From Myxococcales bacterium UBA1203 (GTDB lineage Bacteria > Myxococcota > Myxococcia > Myxococcales > UBA5297): DNA of 51,830 nt. Positions 25,923 to 35,263 of the stretch are shown here, in pieces. The stretch spans positions 224,612 through 276,441 of the forward strand of contig DBXV01000017.1 in assembly GCA_002309695.1 (NCBI GenBank). The letters are read 5' to 3'. The notes under the pieces were generated by a model, which made no database searches, was not told where the DNA came from, and saw only the letters and a program-made list of their open reading frames with translations. Every line of letters starts with the position of its first letter. Within the stretch, counting starts at the first letter, position 1. A program made the position numbers and the translations under genes.

Positions 25923-26756
25923 ATGAACAAATGCTTTTCCATTTTATCTTTTATTTTTTCTCTCCAGTTCCTCGTCTTCCCCGCGTCCGCGCAGAATACA
26001 AATTCCAAAATCAATATCAATATCACTGAATCCGGAAGCAATATCGCCGCCCGGTTTGAACCACCCAGGGGTTATGTCCGCAAACAATATGCTGCCAATT
26101 CATTTGCGTCATATCTCAGGAATTTTCCGCTGAAACAATTCGGCGCGCCCGTGCTCCTGCACGACGGAACGGAGAAGGCGCGTCAGGTTCATGCCTCCGT
26201 ATTTGATATGCCCATTTTGAAACAGGATTTGATTCAATGCGCCGATGCCGTCATCAAACTCCGGGCTGAATATCTGTATCAGGCAAAGCGCTATAATGAA
26301 ATTCAATTCCATATTACCAACGGAATGCTGGTGCCGTTTTCCAAATACGCGGAGGGCTTTCGCCCCGTCGTCTCCGGCAATAAAGTCACCTGGAAGGACG
26401 GCGGAAAAAAGGGGCATGACCGCGGCATCTTCGACGTGTATTTGAAATTTATTTATACTTACGCGGGAACGTATTCTCTCTCGAAGGAATCCAAGGCGGC
26501 GCCGGTTTCAGAAATAAAGCCCGGCGATTTCTTTATTTATGGCGGAACCCCAGGCCACGTCGTCCTGGTTCTGGATGTGGCGGAAAACGCGCAGACGGGA
26601 GAGAAAATGATGCTCCTCGGCCAGAGCTATATGCCCTCGCAGGAGTTTCATATTCTGAAGAGCTTCGATTCCATGAGCCCCTGGTATTCCGTGAAAGACG
26701 CGGAACTGATTACCCCGGAATGGACGTTTGAAAAAGGCAGTCTGAGGAAGTTTTGA
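25923..26756 (+). CDS. Exported DUF4846-family protein
   Basis: 277 residues with a signal peptide ending near ASAQ. The mature protein shows the order of segments I know from DUF4846: RFEPPRGYVR, SFASYLRNFPLK, PVLLHDGTEK, LRAEYLYQAKRYNEIQFHITNG, TYAGTYSLSKE, GDFFIYGGTPGHVVLVLDV and LLGQSYMPSQEFHILK, ending near SPWY. No biochemical role is established. The conserved GGTPGHVV with upstream residues recalls papain-like folds, but no catalytic Cys is obvious. It sits between a small lipoprotein and pncB. Confidence 0.85.
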   Translation: MNKCFSILSFIFSLQFLVFPASAQNTNSKININITESGSNIAARFEPPRGYVRKQYAANSFASYLRNFPLKQFGAPVLLHDGTEKARQVHASVFDMPILKQDLIQCADAVIKLRAEYLYQAKRYNEIQFHITNGMLVPFSKYAEGFRPVVSGNKVTWKDGGKKGHDRGIFDVYLKFIYTYAGTYSLSKESKAAPVSEIKPGDFFIYGGTPGHVVLVLDVAENAQTGEKMMLLGQSYMPSQEFHILKSFDSMSPWYSVKDAELITPEWTFEKGSLRKF

Positions 26757-26844
26757 TTGTTGTTGTTTCATCCCAGCCCGCTTTTTATTCAATAAAGGCG
26801 GTACAACCGGTCAGTATAGAAGATAGAAGAAAGAAGGCACGACC

Positions 26845-28050
26845 ATGAAGCTGCATCCCATCATCACCAGCCTGCTGGAAACGGATTTGTATAAATTTTC
26901 CATGGGCCAGGCGATTTATCATCAGTTTCCCAGCTATACGACCCGATGGACTTTCAAATGCCGCAATGCGGATGTCCGCTTTACGGATGAAATGGTCGAG
27001 GAAATCCGCGAACAGCTGAAAGCCTATTGCGAACTGCGCTTCCGGAAGGATGAACTGGATTACCTGCGCGGCATTAAGTGGCTGAAGAGCGATTACGTGG
27101 ATTTTCTGCGCATCTGGCAGCCGCGCTTTGAGGATTTCTGCATTACCACCGACGGCGACAAGGGACTGACCATTGAGACGGAGGGCACGTGGCTCAATAC
27201 GTCGATGTATGAAATTCCCACGCTGGCCATCGTCAATGAAGTCTATTTCAGAATGCGCTTCGATTACGGGCGCCTGCTGAATGATTTCAAAAACAAGCTG
27301 AATGAGAAAATCGGCTGGCTGCGGGACGGCAAATACAATATCGCCACGTTTTCCGAATTTGGCCTCAGGCGCAGGCTGTCGGCCGAGGCCCAGGAGCTGG
27401 CCGTCGGTGAGCTCGCCAAGTCAAATCTCGGCCATTCAAAGTTCGTGGGCACGTCCAACGTCTTTCTGGCGAAGAAATTCGGCGTCAAGCCCGTGGGCAC
27501 CATGGCCCACGAGTGGATTATGTGTACGGGCCAGGGCAACCACAAACACAATCCGGCGTATTCCAACTGGTATGCCCTCAACGCCTGGGTGCGCGAATAC
27601 GGCGTTCTGAACGGCATTGCGCTGACGGATACGGTGACGACCGATGTGTTTTTGAAGGATTTCCAGCTGACGTTTGCCACGCTGTTCTCGGGCGTCAGGC
27701 ACGATTCAGCAGACCCCGTCGAGTGGGGCGAGAAGATGATTGCCCATTATGAATCGCTGGGGATCAATCCCAAAACCAAGACACTTCTGTTCAGCGACAG
27801 CCTGAATTTTGAGAAGGCCAGCGCGCTGACCGCCCATTTCCAGGGCCGGGTGAATGTGGCCTTCGGCATTGGGACGTACATCGCCAACGATACGTCGGAA
27901 AAGGCGCTCAATATCGTGATGAAGACGACGCGCTGCAACGGCGGCGACGTGGCCAAAATCAGCGACGCGCCGGGCAAGGGCATGTGCAAGAATCCGGAAT
28001 ATGTGGATTATCTGAACCGGGCGTTGAAATGGCGGATGGAGAATGAATAA
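26845..28050 (+). CDS. pncB: Nicotinate phosphoribosyltransferase
   Basis: 401 residues, the usual length. It starts MKLHPIITSLLETDLYKFSMGQAI, the PncB N-terminal signature, and contains the MAHEW segment with the phosphorylated His, FSEFGLRRR, GVRHDSADP and LLFSDSLNF. The enzyme joins nicotinate and PRPP to form nicotinate mononucleotide using ATP, so it takes the product of the nicotinamidase-like gene 2.5 kb upstream. GAAGG lies about 8 nt before the ATG. Confidence 0.96.
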   Translation: MKLHPIITSLLETDLYKFSMGQAIYHQFPSYTTRWTFKCRNADVRFTDEMVEEIREQLKAYCELRFRKDELDYLRGIKWLKSDYVDFLRIWQPRFEDFCITTDGDKGLTIETEGTWLNTSMYEIPTLAIVNEVYFRMRFDYGRLLNDFKNKLNEKIGWLRDGKYNIATFSEFGLRRRLSAEAQELAVGELAKSNLGHSKFVGTSNVFLAKKFGVKPVGTMAHEWIMCTGQGNHKHNPAYSNWYALNAWVREYGVLNGIALTDTVTTDVFLKDFQLTFATLFSGVRHDSADPVEWGEKMIAHYESLGINPKTKTLLFSDSLNFEKASALTAHFQGRVNVAFGIGTYIANDTSEKALNIVMKTTRCNGGDVAKISDAPGKGMCKNPEYVDYLNRALKWRMENE

Positions 28051-28083
28051 AAAGATATAGGAATGACGAGTGTGCCTGACGAC

Positions 28084-28124
28084 GCGCCGTGCATTCGATT
28101 CCGGATGCGCGGCGCTCATTTTCC
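28084..28124 (+). terminator. Probable terminator after pncB
   Basis: An 11-bp stem with one mismatch (GCGCCGTGCAT, 28084-28094; ATGCGCGGCGC, 28105-28115), followed by TCATTTT. The T tract is poor. Confidence 0.6.
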
Positions 28125-28197
28125 ACATCATGTTTGACGCTTTGGCTTTGAAGGATTGTGTATTCAGCGGCACTCTGCGCTGAACCAGGAGTTTTGA

Positions 28198-29214
28198 ATG
28201 CTGCATCCCCTGAAACTTGCGGAAGAAATCATCGCCGGACGGCGCCTGACCAAAAAAGACGACCTCCAGTCATTGATTACGTGCAGTCTGACCGACCTCG
28301 AACGCGGCGCGGACAAAATACGAGCAGCGCTTTGCGGCGACAAGGTGGATTTGTGCACGATTATCAATGCAAAGAGCGGCAGATGCCCGGAAAACTGCCG
28401 CTACTGCGCCCAGTCCGTCCACCATAAGACAAACTGCGAGGTGTATGGATTTCTCGATGAAGATGAAATCGTGGCGATGGCCAAAGCCAATGAGGCCGAG
28501 GGCGTGGACCGGTTCGCGATTGTCACTTCCGGGCGCGCCCTTGTGGGTGAAGACTTTGAAAAGGCCCTCAGCGCGTTTCGCCGCATGAAGAGAGAATGCA
28601 AAATTGACCTCTGCTGCTCTATGGGACTGTTGACGACAGAACAGTTTCGTCGGCTGAAAGACGCCGGCGTGACGAGTTATCACCACAATCTCGAAACCTC
28701 GCGGCGCAATTTTCCCAATATCTGCACAACCCACACGTATGATGATAAAATCGCCACTATTCGCCGGGCGCAGAGCGTTGGGCTGTGCGTGTGTTCCGGC
28801 GGCATCATCGGCATGGGCGAGACCTGGGAAGACCGGCTGGACATGGCGGCGGATCTGGCCGAACTGGGTATTCAGTCTATTCCCGTGAATGTATTGATGC
28901 CCATTCCCGGTTCGCCTCTGGCGCACATGCCGCCGCTGTCCGAGGACGAGGTGATTCGCACGTTTGCCATTTTCCGCTACATCAATCCCACGGCCAATGT
29001 GCGGCTGGCGGCCGGGCGCCTCGCCATGGCAAACAGCGGCGAGCGGGCGTTTCGTGCGGGCGCGAGCGCGACCATTACGGGCAATATGCTGACGACCAGC
29101 GGCAATACAATTCGCGGCGATAAGGAAATGCTGGCCTCTCTGGGGCGGGACACTACGCCTCAATATGGCGGCACTGCGGGCGGAACGGCAGCGATTCAGA
29201 ACAAAAACGACTGA
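28198..29214 (+). CDS. bioB: Biotin synthase
   Basis: 338 residues, a full-length radical SAM enzyme. The CxxxCxxC motif is C63, C67, C70 (CPENCRYC) and the BioB signature segments YHHNLETS, GGIIGMGE and FIVNVLMPIPG-like (SIPVNVLMPIPG) are present. The [2Fe-2S] ligand region and R...GNMLTT...I also fit. It inserts sulfur into dethiobiotin. CAGGAG lies about 7 nt before the ATG. No other bio gene is nearby. The following membrane-protein gene begins 31 nt downstream and is probably in the same transcript. Confidence 0.96.
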   Translation: MLHPLKLAEEIIAGRRLTKKDDLQSLITCSLTDLERGADKIRAALCGDKVDLCTIINAKSGRCPENCRYCAQSVHHKTNCEVYGFLDEDEIVAMAKANEAEGVDRFAIVTSGRALVGEDFEKALSAFRRMKRECKIDLCCSMGLLTTEQFRRLKDAGVTSYHHNLETSRRNFPNICTTHTYDDKIATIRRAQSVGLCVCSGGIIGMGETWEDRLDMAADLAELGIQSIPVNVLMPIPGSPLAHMPPLSEDEVIRTFAIFRYINPTANVRLAAGRLAMANSGERAFRAGASATITGNMLTTSGNTIRGDKEMLASLGRDTTPQYGGTAGGTAAIQNKND

Positions 29215-29245
29215 GGTGAATGTTTATTTTCAGGAGAAAAGCCCC

Positions 29246-29773
29246 ATGGAAACCATTGAGACAGCTGAATCGATCCTCGCCATCACTTTTATTGCCTTGC
29301 AGATTCTCTATTTCATTCTGGCAGGACTCAAAAAGAAAAAACTGATACAAAATCCGGAAAATGCAAAGAAATCTGTCAAACATAATATCATCATTGCCGT
29401 GGGTGCAGGGGTGCTTCTGATCCTTTCCTCGTTTGTGCTCTTCTCGGTCATCGACAACTACATTATTGGCAAGGTGCTCGTCGAGGTGGATGTCAATCAC
29501 GATGACATGTATTGTGTGAATGATGAGCTTTCAGATACCTATATGAATTATAATTCAGATAAAAAGCTGACCGACGAGGAGGCCATTGCGAAATACGGGA
29601 AGGAATATGTCGAGGAATGCAAAGTATTGAGAAAGACGGTAAATGATACAGGGCGGAATCTGTCCTGGCTCTTTCTGATTCCATTCTGTTTCATCTATTG
29701 TCCAATTATTTTCGGGATTTTGTGCCTGGCAGATCAGATTTCAGGGAAAAAGCGGAAAAAAGAGGCAGCATGA
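29246..29773 (+). CDS. Small membrane protein, unknown
   Basis: 175 residues from the ATG at 29246 (AGGAG 10 nt upstream; the longer frame overlaps the 3' end of bioB). It has hydrophobic segments at about residues 8-27, 47-70 and 133-160, with a charged soluble loop of about 60 residues containing DKKLTDEEAIAKYGKEYVEECK between the second and third. The basic tail ends GKKRKKEAA. Its stop overlaps the ogt start in ATGA, implying translational coupling. No family recognised. Confidence 0.72.
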   Translation: METIETAESILAITFIALQILYFILAGLKKKKLIQNPENAKKSVKHNIIIAVGAGVLLILSSFVLFSVIDNYIIGKVLVEVDVNHDDMYCVNDELSDTYMNYNSDKKLTDEEAIAKYGKEYVEECKVLRKTVNDTGRNLSWLFLIPFCFIYCPIIFGILCLADQISGKKRKKEAA

Positions 29774-30342
29774 CCGCTCCATTTCAATTCAAATATCCCT
29801 ATCAGACGCCCGAGCCATTGGACAACATTGTATTGGCAAGCGACGGCGAGGCGCTGACCGGGCTGTGGTTTGATAATGAACACTCCAAGCGCAGGCTCAG
29901 TCACAATGCCGAGGAGAAACTCCTGCCTGTTTTTCGCGAGACCATTCGCTGGCTCGACAGTTATTTCAGCGGAAAGCCGCCCGATTGGATTCCAAAATAT
30001 CGAATTGACAATATGACGCCGTTTCGGCGGGACGTTTTTCAAATCATGCAGTCAATTCCCTTCGGTCAGACGATGACCTACGGGGAAATCGCCCGGCGGA
30101 TTGCACAGAAGCGGAATATCAGCAAGATGTCCGCGCAGGCCGTGGGAAACGCCGTCGGCTGGAATCCCATCTGTATTATTTTGCCGTGTCACCGGGTGAT
30201 GGGAAGCAATCATAAACTCACCGGCTACGGCGGGGGGATTCAGAATAAAATCGCGCTCCTTCAATTGGAGGGGCACGATGTCCGTCAGTTTGCTTTGCCC
30301 GCCGGGGAAATATCCATTTCAGCTCATTCCTCCCTCAGATAA
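29770..30342 (+). CDS. ogt: Methylated-DNA--protein-cysteine methyltransferase (Ogt)
   Basis: 190 residues. The active-site motif PCHRV (C140) with flanking IILPCHRVMGSNHKLTGYGGG and the DNA-binding segment FRRDVFQIMQSIPFGQTMTYGEIA are both intact. It removes alkyl groups from O6-alkylguanine by irreversible transfer to the Cys. The start overlaps the stop of the preceding membrane protein by 4 nt. Its 3' end overlaps the convergent GH13 gene by 19 nt. Confidence 0.93.
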   Translation: MTAPFQFKYPYQTPEPLDNIVLASDGEALTGLWFDNEHSKRRLSHNAEEKLLPVFRETIRWLDSYFSGKPPDWIPKYRIDNMTPFRRDVFQIMQSIPFGQTMTYGEIARRIAQKRNISKMSAQAVGNAVGWNPICIILPCHRVMGSNHKLTGYGGGIQNKIALLQLEGHDVRQFALPAGEISISAHSSLR

Positions 30343-32702
30343 TACCCGGCTGATTCGGCGGCGAGTTCCACGCTGCATTTTCCATTGCGGATGGTGAGAT
30401 AGCGCCCGGTGAGGGCATCCCGATACGTGCCGTCATCAATGCCCAATGTATCCAATGATTCTAATTGAATTGTGTTTGGATATTCAGCGCGGTTGAAGGC
30501 GGTGAGGGCCGCGCCAAACTGTTCAAAATCGGACGCGGGCAGATGGGCGGCGGCGGCGAGGTCGCCCTGCGCATAGAGCAAAACGCGCTTTCCCCGGCGA
30601 ATGGCGGGGGAGGACGCACGGGCGGCACTGACGCGGCGGATTTTTTCCAGCAATTTGACTTGAGAAATATCCAGTCCATTGCCGGTCAGCACATCGGGCA
30701 ATACCCGGCGGCAGTCAGGATCGTTGGCCCCGGCCATGCCGATTTCGTCGCCGTAATACAAAACGGGAATGCCGGGCAGCGAAAAATTATAGGCGAGCGC
30801 CATATACAACCGATTGTAGTAGGGTGCGCCATCATCGCCGACCGGCTGCGGCGGCGGGTCTTTCCAGGCGTCATTGCCGCCGAACCCCATGGCGTCGGAA
30901 ATAAAGCGGCTGGTGTCGTGATTGCCGGCGATGAGCGACAGGCGCGAGCCGGAGGTGCCCCAGAATGAATTGTTGCGTGCGAGGGCCGACTCCAGCGCCT
31001 CCAGCCCCTCGAAGCGCGTGCCGAATGTATTGCGCAGGCTCCACATGAGCGGAAAATCATAGGCGCTGTCCAGCCCGTCCACGCCCGGCCCCAGGTAAAA
31101 TCGAATGTCCGTGCGCCCGCCGTCGTCGCCGCCCGTAAAAATCTCGCCCAGCATCAGCCCGTCGATGCCCTCGCGAAACGTTTGATTTCTGAGCTGCCGC
31201 AGGAGGTCGCGGGTCGCCGCGCGCGGCATCATCGGCACCGCATCCACGCGCACGCCGTCGAGGTCAAAGCGTTTGTGCCACCACAATAAATCATCGATAA
31301 TCGCCTGCCGCGCCGCACCGTTTCGCTGATTTATATCGAGCAGATAATCGTCAAACCAGCACGTCTCCATGTGCCCCGCCCACGGACACGTAAAGCCGCA
31401 CACGCACACCTCATTCGGGTCGTCGTTGAACCAGCTCTCCGAATTTACATCCGGCGATTGAGCGATACTCTCGTTCAGCCGCGAATGGGCCTGAACATAG
31501 GGATGCTCCTGAAAGAGGTGATTCGGCACCACGTCCAGCACGACCCGCAGATTTTTTTGGTGCGCGGCATCTATCAGCCTGTCCAGTGCTTCCTCGCCGC
31601 CAAAGGCCGGTTCCACCGCACGCGGGTTCAGCCACCAATAGCCGTGATACGCCTCATAATCGTGCCCGTCGCGCCCGCGAAAAATGCCCGCCGGATTTTC
31701 CATTACGGGTGAAATCCACAGCGTCGTCACGCCGAGCTCATTGAAATACCCCGCCTCGACCATCTGCCGCACGCCGCTGAGCGTGCCCCCGGCCCGCAGG
31801 CCAATCGTCTCGGGCGGCGCGAGCGGCCCATTGTCGCCCCAGAAGCGGTCAACCATCACGTGGTAAATGACCACATCGTCCAGCGTCCGGTGAGTATATT
31901 TTGGGTTCTTGTTATTTGAATTATTTTTATTGATTTGATCACTTTCCACAAAGGCGCTGGCGCGGATGGGATTCAGTGCAGTGCCCGACTTGTCGCCCGC
32001 GCTCAGCGTCAGATTGTATTTCCCGGCAGGCAGGCCGCTGGCCACAGCGCGAATTTTTCCGCCCCGAATGTCGAGCAATAAATTCTGCGAAAAATCCTGC
32101 TCAGCCGTCCCTGAGGTCAGGGCACTTTGAACGCTCTTTTTGTCCAGTCCTTTGCCGCCGGAAAAATTCGCCTCAAACGTCAGCTCGCCATCGCCCGTCT
32201 GGCGCGCCGAGGTAAATTCAAAGGCGGGCGCCGCGCAGTCGGGGATTTCAATCAGGGACACTTCCGTATCGAACGGCGAGGCAGCGGCGCCTTTGAAGGG
32301 ATTCTGAATAAATGTGCCCCGGCTGTTGTTGGGGTCGGCAAACAATTCATCGCCGATGCGCAGCGCGTAATTGTATTTCCCCGGTGGCAGGGTCAGCTCA
32401 GCCCGCCGCCAGTCCGCGCCGTCGCCGCCGTCCCTGCGCTCAAAATGCGTTTCCGTCGTCCAGTTGTCATAACTGCCCACGAGGACGGCATGCTCCGCCT
32501 CGGCGGGTACGTGCGGCAGCACAATCTGCTGTGCGAGCTGCACCGGGCGATACCAGACGACCAGTTTGCAGCGGTCGGGGAGCTCGTCGTCGCCGCCGCA
32601 GGAGGCCGCCGTCAGTGCAGTTATGGCCGAGGCCGCTGTTATTGTGGTATATTTGAATAATACAGAATGTTTGAAAGAAGACAGAATGGAATGAAATAGC
32701 AT
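30324..32702 (-). CDS. GH13 alpha-amylase-family lipoprotein
   Basis: 792 residues from the ATG at 32702 (AGGAG about 8 nt upstream; the upstream 29 codons lack features). The lipoprotein signal ends ALTAASC, followed by GGDDE. An E-set/CBM48-like region (residues ~60-150: YDNWTTETHFERR...LPPGKYNYALRIGDELFADP) precedes the (beta/alpha)8 domain at about 270-680. GH13 regions are intact: DVVPNH, DGVRVDAV (nucleophile D487), MLGEIF (acid E520) and IAGNHDTSR (D596). The enzyme should hydrolyse alpha-glucans at the cell surface or in the periplasm. Neopullulanase- or SusG-type specificity cannot be decided by eye. Confidence 0.92.
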   Translation of the reverse strand: MLFHSILSSFKHSVLFKYTTITAASAITALTAASCGGDDELPDRCKLVVWYRPVQLAQQIVLPHVPAEAEHAVLVGSYDNWTTETHFERRDGGDGADWRRAELTLPPGKYNYALRIGDELFADPNNSRGTFIQNPFKGAAASPFDTEVSLIEIPDCAAPAFEFTSARQTGDGELTFEANFSGGKGLDKKSVQSALTSGTAEQDFSQNLLLDIRGGKIRAVASGLPAGKYNLTLSAGDKSGTALNPIRASAFVESDQINKNNSNNKNPKYTHRTLDDVVIYHVMVDRFWGDNGPLAPPETIGLRAGGTLSGVRQMVEAGYFNELGVTTLWISPVMENPAGIFRGRDGHDYEAYHGYWWLNPRAVEPAFGGEEALDRLIDAAHQKNLRVVLDVVPNHLFQEHPYVQAHSRLNESIAQSPDVNSESWFNDDPNEVCVCGFTCPWAGHMETCWFDDYLLDINQRNGAARQAIIDDLLWWHKRFDLDGVRVDAVPMMPRAATRDLLRQLRNQTFREGIDGLMLGEIFTGGDDGGRTDIRFYLGPGVDGLDSAYDFPLMWSLRNTFGTRFEGLEALESALARNNSFWGTSGSRLSLIAGNHDTSRFISDAMGFGGNDAWKDPPPQPVGDDGAPYYNRLYMALAYNFSLPGIPVLYYGDEIGMAGANDPDCRRVLPDVLTGNGLDISQVKLLEKIRRVSAARASSPAIRRGKRVLLYAQGDLAAAAHLPASDFEQFGAALTAFNRAEYPNTIQLESLDTLGIDDGTYRDALTGRYLTIRNGKCSVELAAESAGYYLREE

Positions 32703-33117
32703 GGATTTCTCCTGAACAAAATTAGCGGCGCGGACGGCGTGCATAGCACGGTTTTCAGGGGAAGGCCAGCGTTGAATGTTTTGATTCACTAAAAAAACTT
32801 TCCAGAATAAAGGGCGAGGGGATTTTTAGTTTGACATTGTTATAACAATACCATGGGGGATACTTGCCGCGACAAGGTGTCTGACCTCGCATATTTTATT
32901 TAATATCCTGCATAAAATATCTACGAAAGACAAGCGCATTCATCAAAAGTATGCACGAATAAAATCGAAAAAATCTGCATTTTTGCCGAAAAAAAGACTT
33001 GCTTTTTGTGTTTCGGGGGAGTTTCGGGCGCCGCTTTTTGACCGGATCGGACGATTTCGGACGAGATGAGACCTTTCCCTGAAGGAAGCAAACAACACAG
33101 AGCGAAAGAAGGCACAC
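32703..33117. promoter_or_regulatory. Divergent promoter region with 14-bp perfect palindrome
   Basis: This 415-nt gap separates the divergent GH13 and beta-lactamase-fold lipoprotein genes. It contains a perfect palindrome ATTGTTATAACAAT at 32836-32849 directly after TTGACA (32831-32836), a plausible operator for a dimeric repressor. The 33010-33060 stretch is richer in G and C. No ORF of note lies here. Confidence 0.5.
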
Positions 33118-34776
33118 ATGCACACGCAGAAGCGTTTTTGGTTGGAGCGGAATAAGTTTTTGGCGATGGCGCTTTTTGGCGCGCTTTCGCTGAGTTTTTC
33201 GGCCTGCGGCGGTTCCTCGAAGGACGACGACACTGACGATGACGCCGGAATTGTGGAGCTGGATGCCGGTCCCGTCGTGGATCCTGACGCGGGTGGGCAG
33301 GATGCGGGCGAGCAGGACGCGGGGACTGAGATTGACCCCACCAAGCCCTCCGCGGCCTCTGAGGCGGCTCTCGAAAAGATGCTTCCCGTGATAGAGTACC
33401 TGGTGCAGAATCAGTACACAGACGGCACGGTGGTGGCGGCTGTGACCCCCGACGGCATGTCTGTGCGCGGCCTGGGTAGTCTGGCGGACAGTGCGGCCCC
33501 CGAGCTTGAGACGTTTGAAATCGCCAGCATCACCAAAGTTTTTGTGGGAATGGCGCTGGCCTCGATGACGAAGGAGGGCATTGTCTCGCCCGACACCAAG
33601 CTGACCGAGTGCATGCCTGACGGCTATGACACCGACGGCATTGAGGACATTACGCTGGGCATGCTGGCCACGCATTCCGCCGGCTATGGCCACGATCAGA
33701 GCAACATTTACGAACTCGCCGCCGAAAATGCCGGAGGTGAGGAGAATATCGTCGATTCAGACCTCTTTTCCTATATTTCCGTGGATGACATCTGGAGCAG
33801 CCTGACGGTGACGCCGCGAACCAGGGTAGGGCAGGATCAATACAGCAATTACGGCGTGGCCGTTCTGGGGAACGCGCTGGCCGTCTGCGACCACGAGGCG
33901 TCATGGAAGGATGTCATCCGCAAGCGTGTGACGAGCGTTCTGGGGCTGGATTCCACGGGCATTGATATTCCGCTGACGACGCGCGGCTACGACGGAAGTC
34001 TGCAGTACCTTGCGCCCTGGACCTGGATGCTGGATGGCCTGGGGCCCTGCGGCAGCTTTAAGAGCAATGCCGCCGACCTGGGTCGCCTCGCGCGGCTCAT
34101 CCTGTCCAAGGACAATTATCCCGGCAGCGATATGGTGAATCTGGCCGTCACGCCGCTGAAACGTTTCGACGACTACAGCGCCTACGGTTATAACTGGATG
34201 ATTGGCCCGGAAGGGGCGGAGACCTCCCTGAAAGACAAGGAGGTCAAGGAGCTCCTCAAAACCGTCATCTGGCACGGCGGCGGCTCCGACACCTACGCCA
34301 CATTCGTGGGCGTTTCCCGCGAGAAGGACTTCGCCTTTATTATGCTGAACAATTCCCGGGCGCTCGCCTCCACCTATGGCGGCATCTTCTCGATGGCGCT
34401 GCAGATGGGTGAAACCGAGGAAGTCGTGATTGACGATGCCCTGGCCGATGGCCTGGCGCCGGCGGTGTTCGAGCTGACGGAGGCGCAGGCAAAGAAATTT
34501 GAGGGCACCTATAAAGTGCAGAATTATACTCCCTGGCCGCTCACCATCAAAGTGGAAAACGGGAATGAGGTGTGGGCTGACTGGCCCGGCGTTTACGATC
34601 GCTTTCGCCTCTGGCCCAGCAGTGAGAACGTCGGGGTTTTCCGGAATGCCTTCTCGAACAAGTTTGAGTTTTTCGACACGACGGAAGATCATTTCCAGCA
34701 GGGCGAATTTATGGACGCTATCCGCGGACAATTCCTGAGCATCAAGCGCGTCGCCGATGCCGACGCGGAGGACTGA
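33118..34776 (+). CDS. Beta-lactamase-fold serine hydrolase lipoprotein
   Basis: 552 residues. A lipoprotein signal ends SFSAC, followed by an acidic DAG linker (residues ~32-75). The catalytic domain has S137-x-x-K140 (SITK), Y242-S-N244 and H386-G-G, the three motifs of the class C beta-lactamase/DD-peptidase family (PF00144). A C-terminal beta domain (residues ~450-545) resembles the lipocalin-like tails seen in such esterases. Likely roles are D-amino-acid peptidase, esterase or peptidoglycan-related hydrolase. It is unlikely to be a dedicated resistance enzyme given the lipoprotein and extra domain. A strong terminator follows. Confidence 0.88.
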   Translation: MHTQKRFWLERNKFLAMALFGALSLSFSACGGSSKDDDTDDDAGIVELDAGPVVDPDAGGQDAGEQDAGTEIDPTKPSAASEAALEKMLPVIEYLVQNQYTDGTVVAAVTPDGMSVRGLGSLADSAAPELETFEIASITKVFVGMALASMTKEGIVSPDTKLTECMPDGYDTDGIEDITLGMLATHSAGYGHDQSNIYELAAENAGGEENIVDSDLFSYISVDDIWSSLTVTPRTRVGQDQYSNYGVAVLGNALAVCDHEASWKDVIRKRVTSVLGLDSTGIDIPLTTRGYDGSLQYLAPWTWMLDGLGPCGSFKSNAADLGRLARLILSKDNYPGSDMVNLAVTPLKRFDDYSAYGYNWMIGPEGAETSLKDKEVKELLKTVIWHGGGSDTYATFVGVSREKDFAFIMLNNSRALASTYGGIFSMALQMGETEEVVIDDALADGLAPAVFELTEAQAKKFEGTYKVQNYTPWPLTIKVENGNEVWADWPGVYDRFRLWPSSENVGVFRNAFSNKFEFFDTTEDHFQQGEFMDAIRGQFLSIKRVADADAED

Positions 34777-34803
34777 GGCACAATAATTCTCCGGGATGAT
34801 TCA

Positions 34804-34844
34804 AAAATCCCCTCTCCATTCATTTTGGAGAGGGGATTTTTTTA
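34804..34844 (+). terminator. Intrinsic terminator (CCCCTCTCCA palindrome family)
   Basis: AAAATCCCCTCTCCA and TGGAGAGGGGATTTTTTT flank a 7-nt loop. It is followed at 34847-34866 by an imperfect palindrome GATATT...AATATC that also follows another member of this family at 51331. Confidence 0.92.
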
Positions 34845-34866
34845 TTCGATATTATTATTGCAATAT

Positions 34867-35263
34867 CATGGTGAGTTGGGCGCCAGGAAATAATTAAATA
34901 AGATCAGTGAATAATAATTTTGCCTCTCCCTCTGGGGAAGGTGGCCCGAAGGGGCCAAAAGAGGGCTTTGGGGCGGAGGTGGTGCCGGGGCGGGCAGGCG
35001 GACAGAGAAAAGTTAAAAGAAAGTGAAAGGTGCGCAAATTTCCTCTTGCACCCTCGCCTGTGGGCGTGTTCTAAAATTGCGCTCAGAAGGGCAGGGGCTC
35101 ATCGAATCTCTTTTCAGCCCCTGCTTTTCTTTTGAATGACGTGCGCCTGCACTGCTCTGTGCTGCTCAAGCTGCTGTCAGGCGGACCATTCGTCAGGGCC
35201 GGAAAACATCCCTCGCTCTCCTTACAAGGGGCTCCGAGGACGAAAGACACGAGGAAAACGACG
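34867..35263. repeat. Spacer with CCTCTCCCTCTGGGG / GGCCCGAAGGGGCC repeat
   Basis: No gene is supported in this 397-nt stretch. Near 34922-34965 lies CTCCCTCTGGGGAAGGTGGCCCGAAGG, a hairpin-forming repeat whose core also occurs near 11159. A second inverted repeat, AGGGGCTC..., lies near 35091-35125 (CAGGGGCT/AGCCCCTG). GAGGAAAA at 35251 is the ribosome-binding site of the C11 peptidase gene. Confidence 0.5.

Noticed and set aside
33118..34776. A beta-lactamase antibiotic-resistance gene
   Set aside because: The fold motifs fit, but the DAG linker, the lipid anchor and the C-terminal beta domain point to a serine esterase/peptidase lipoprotein.
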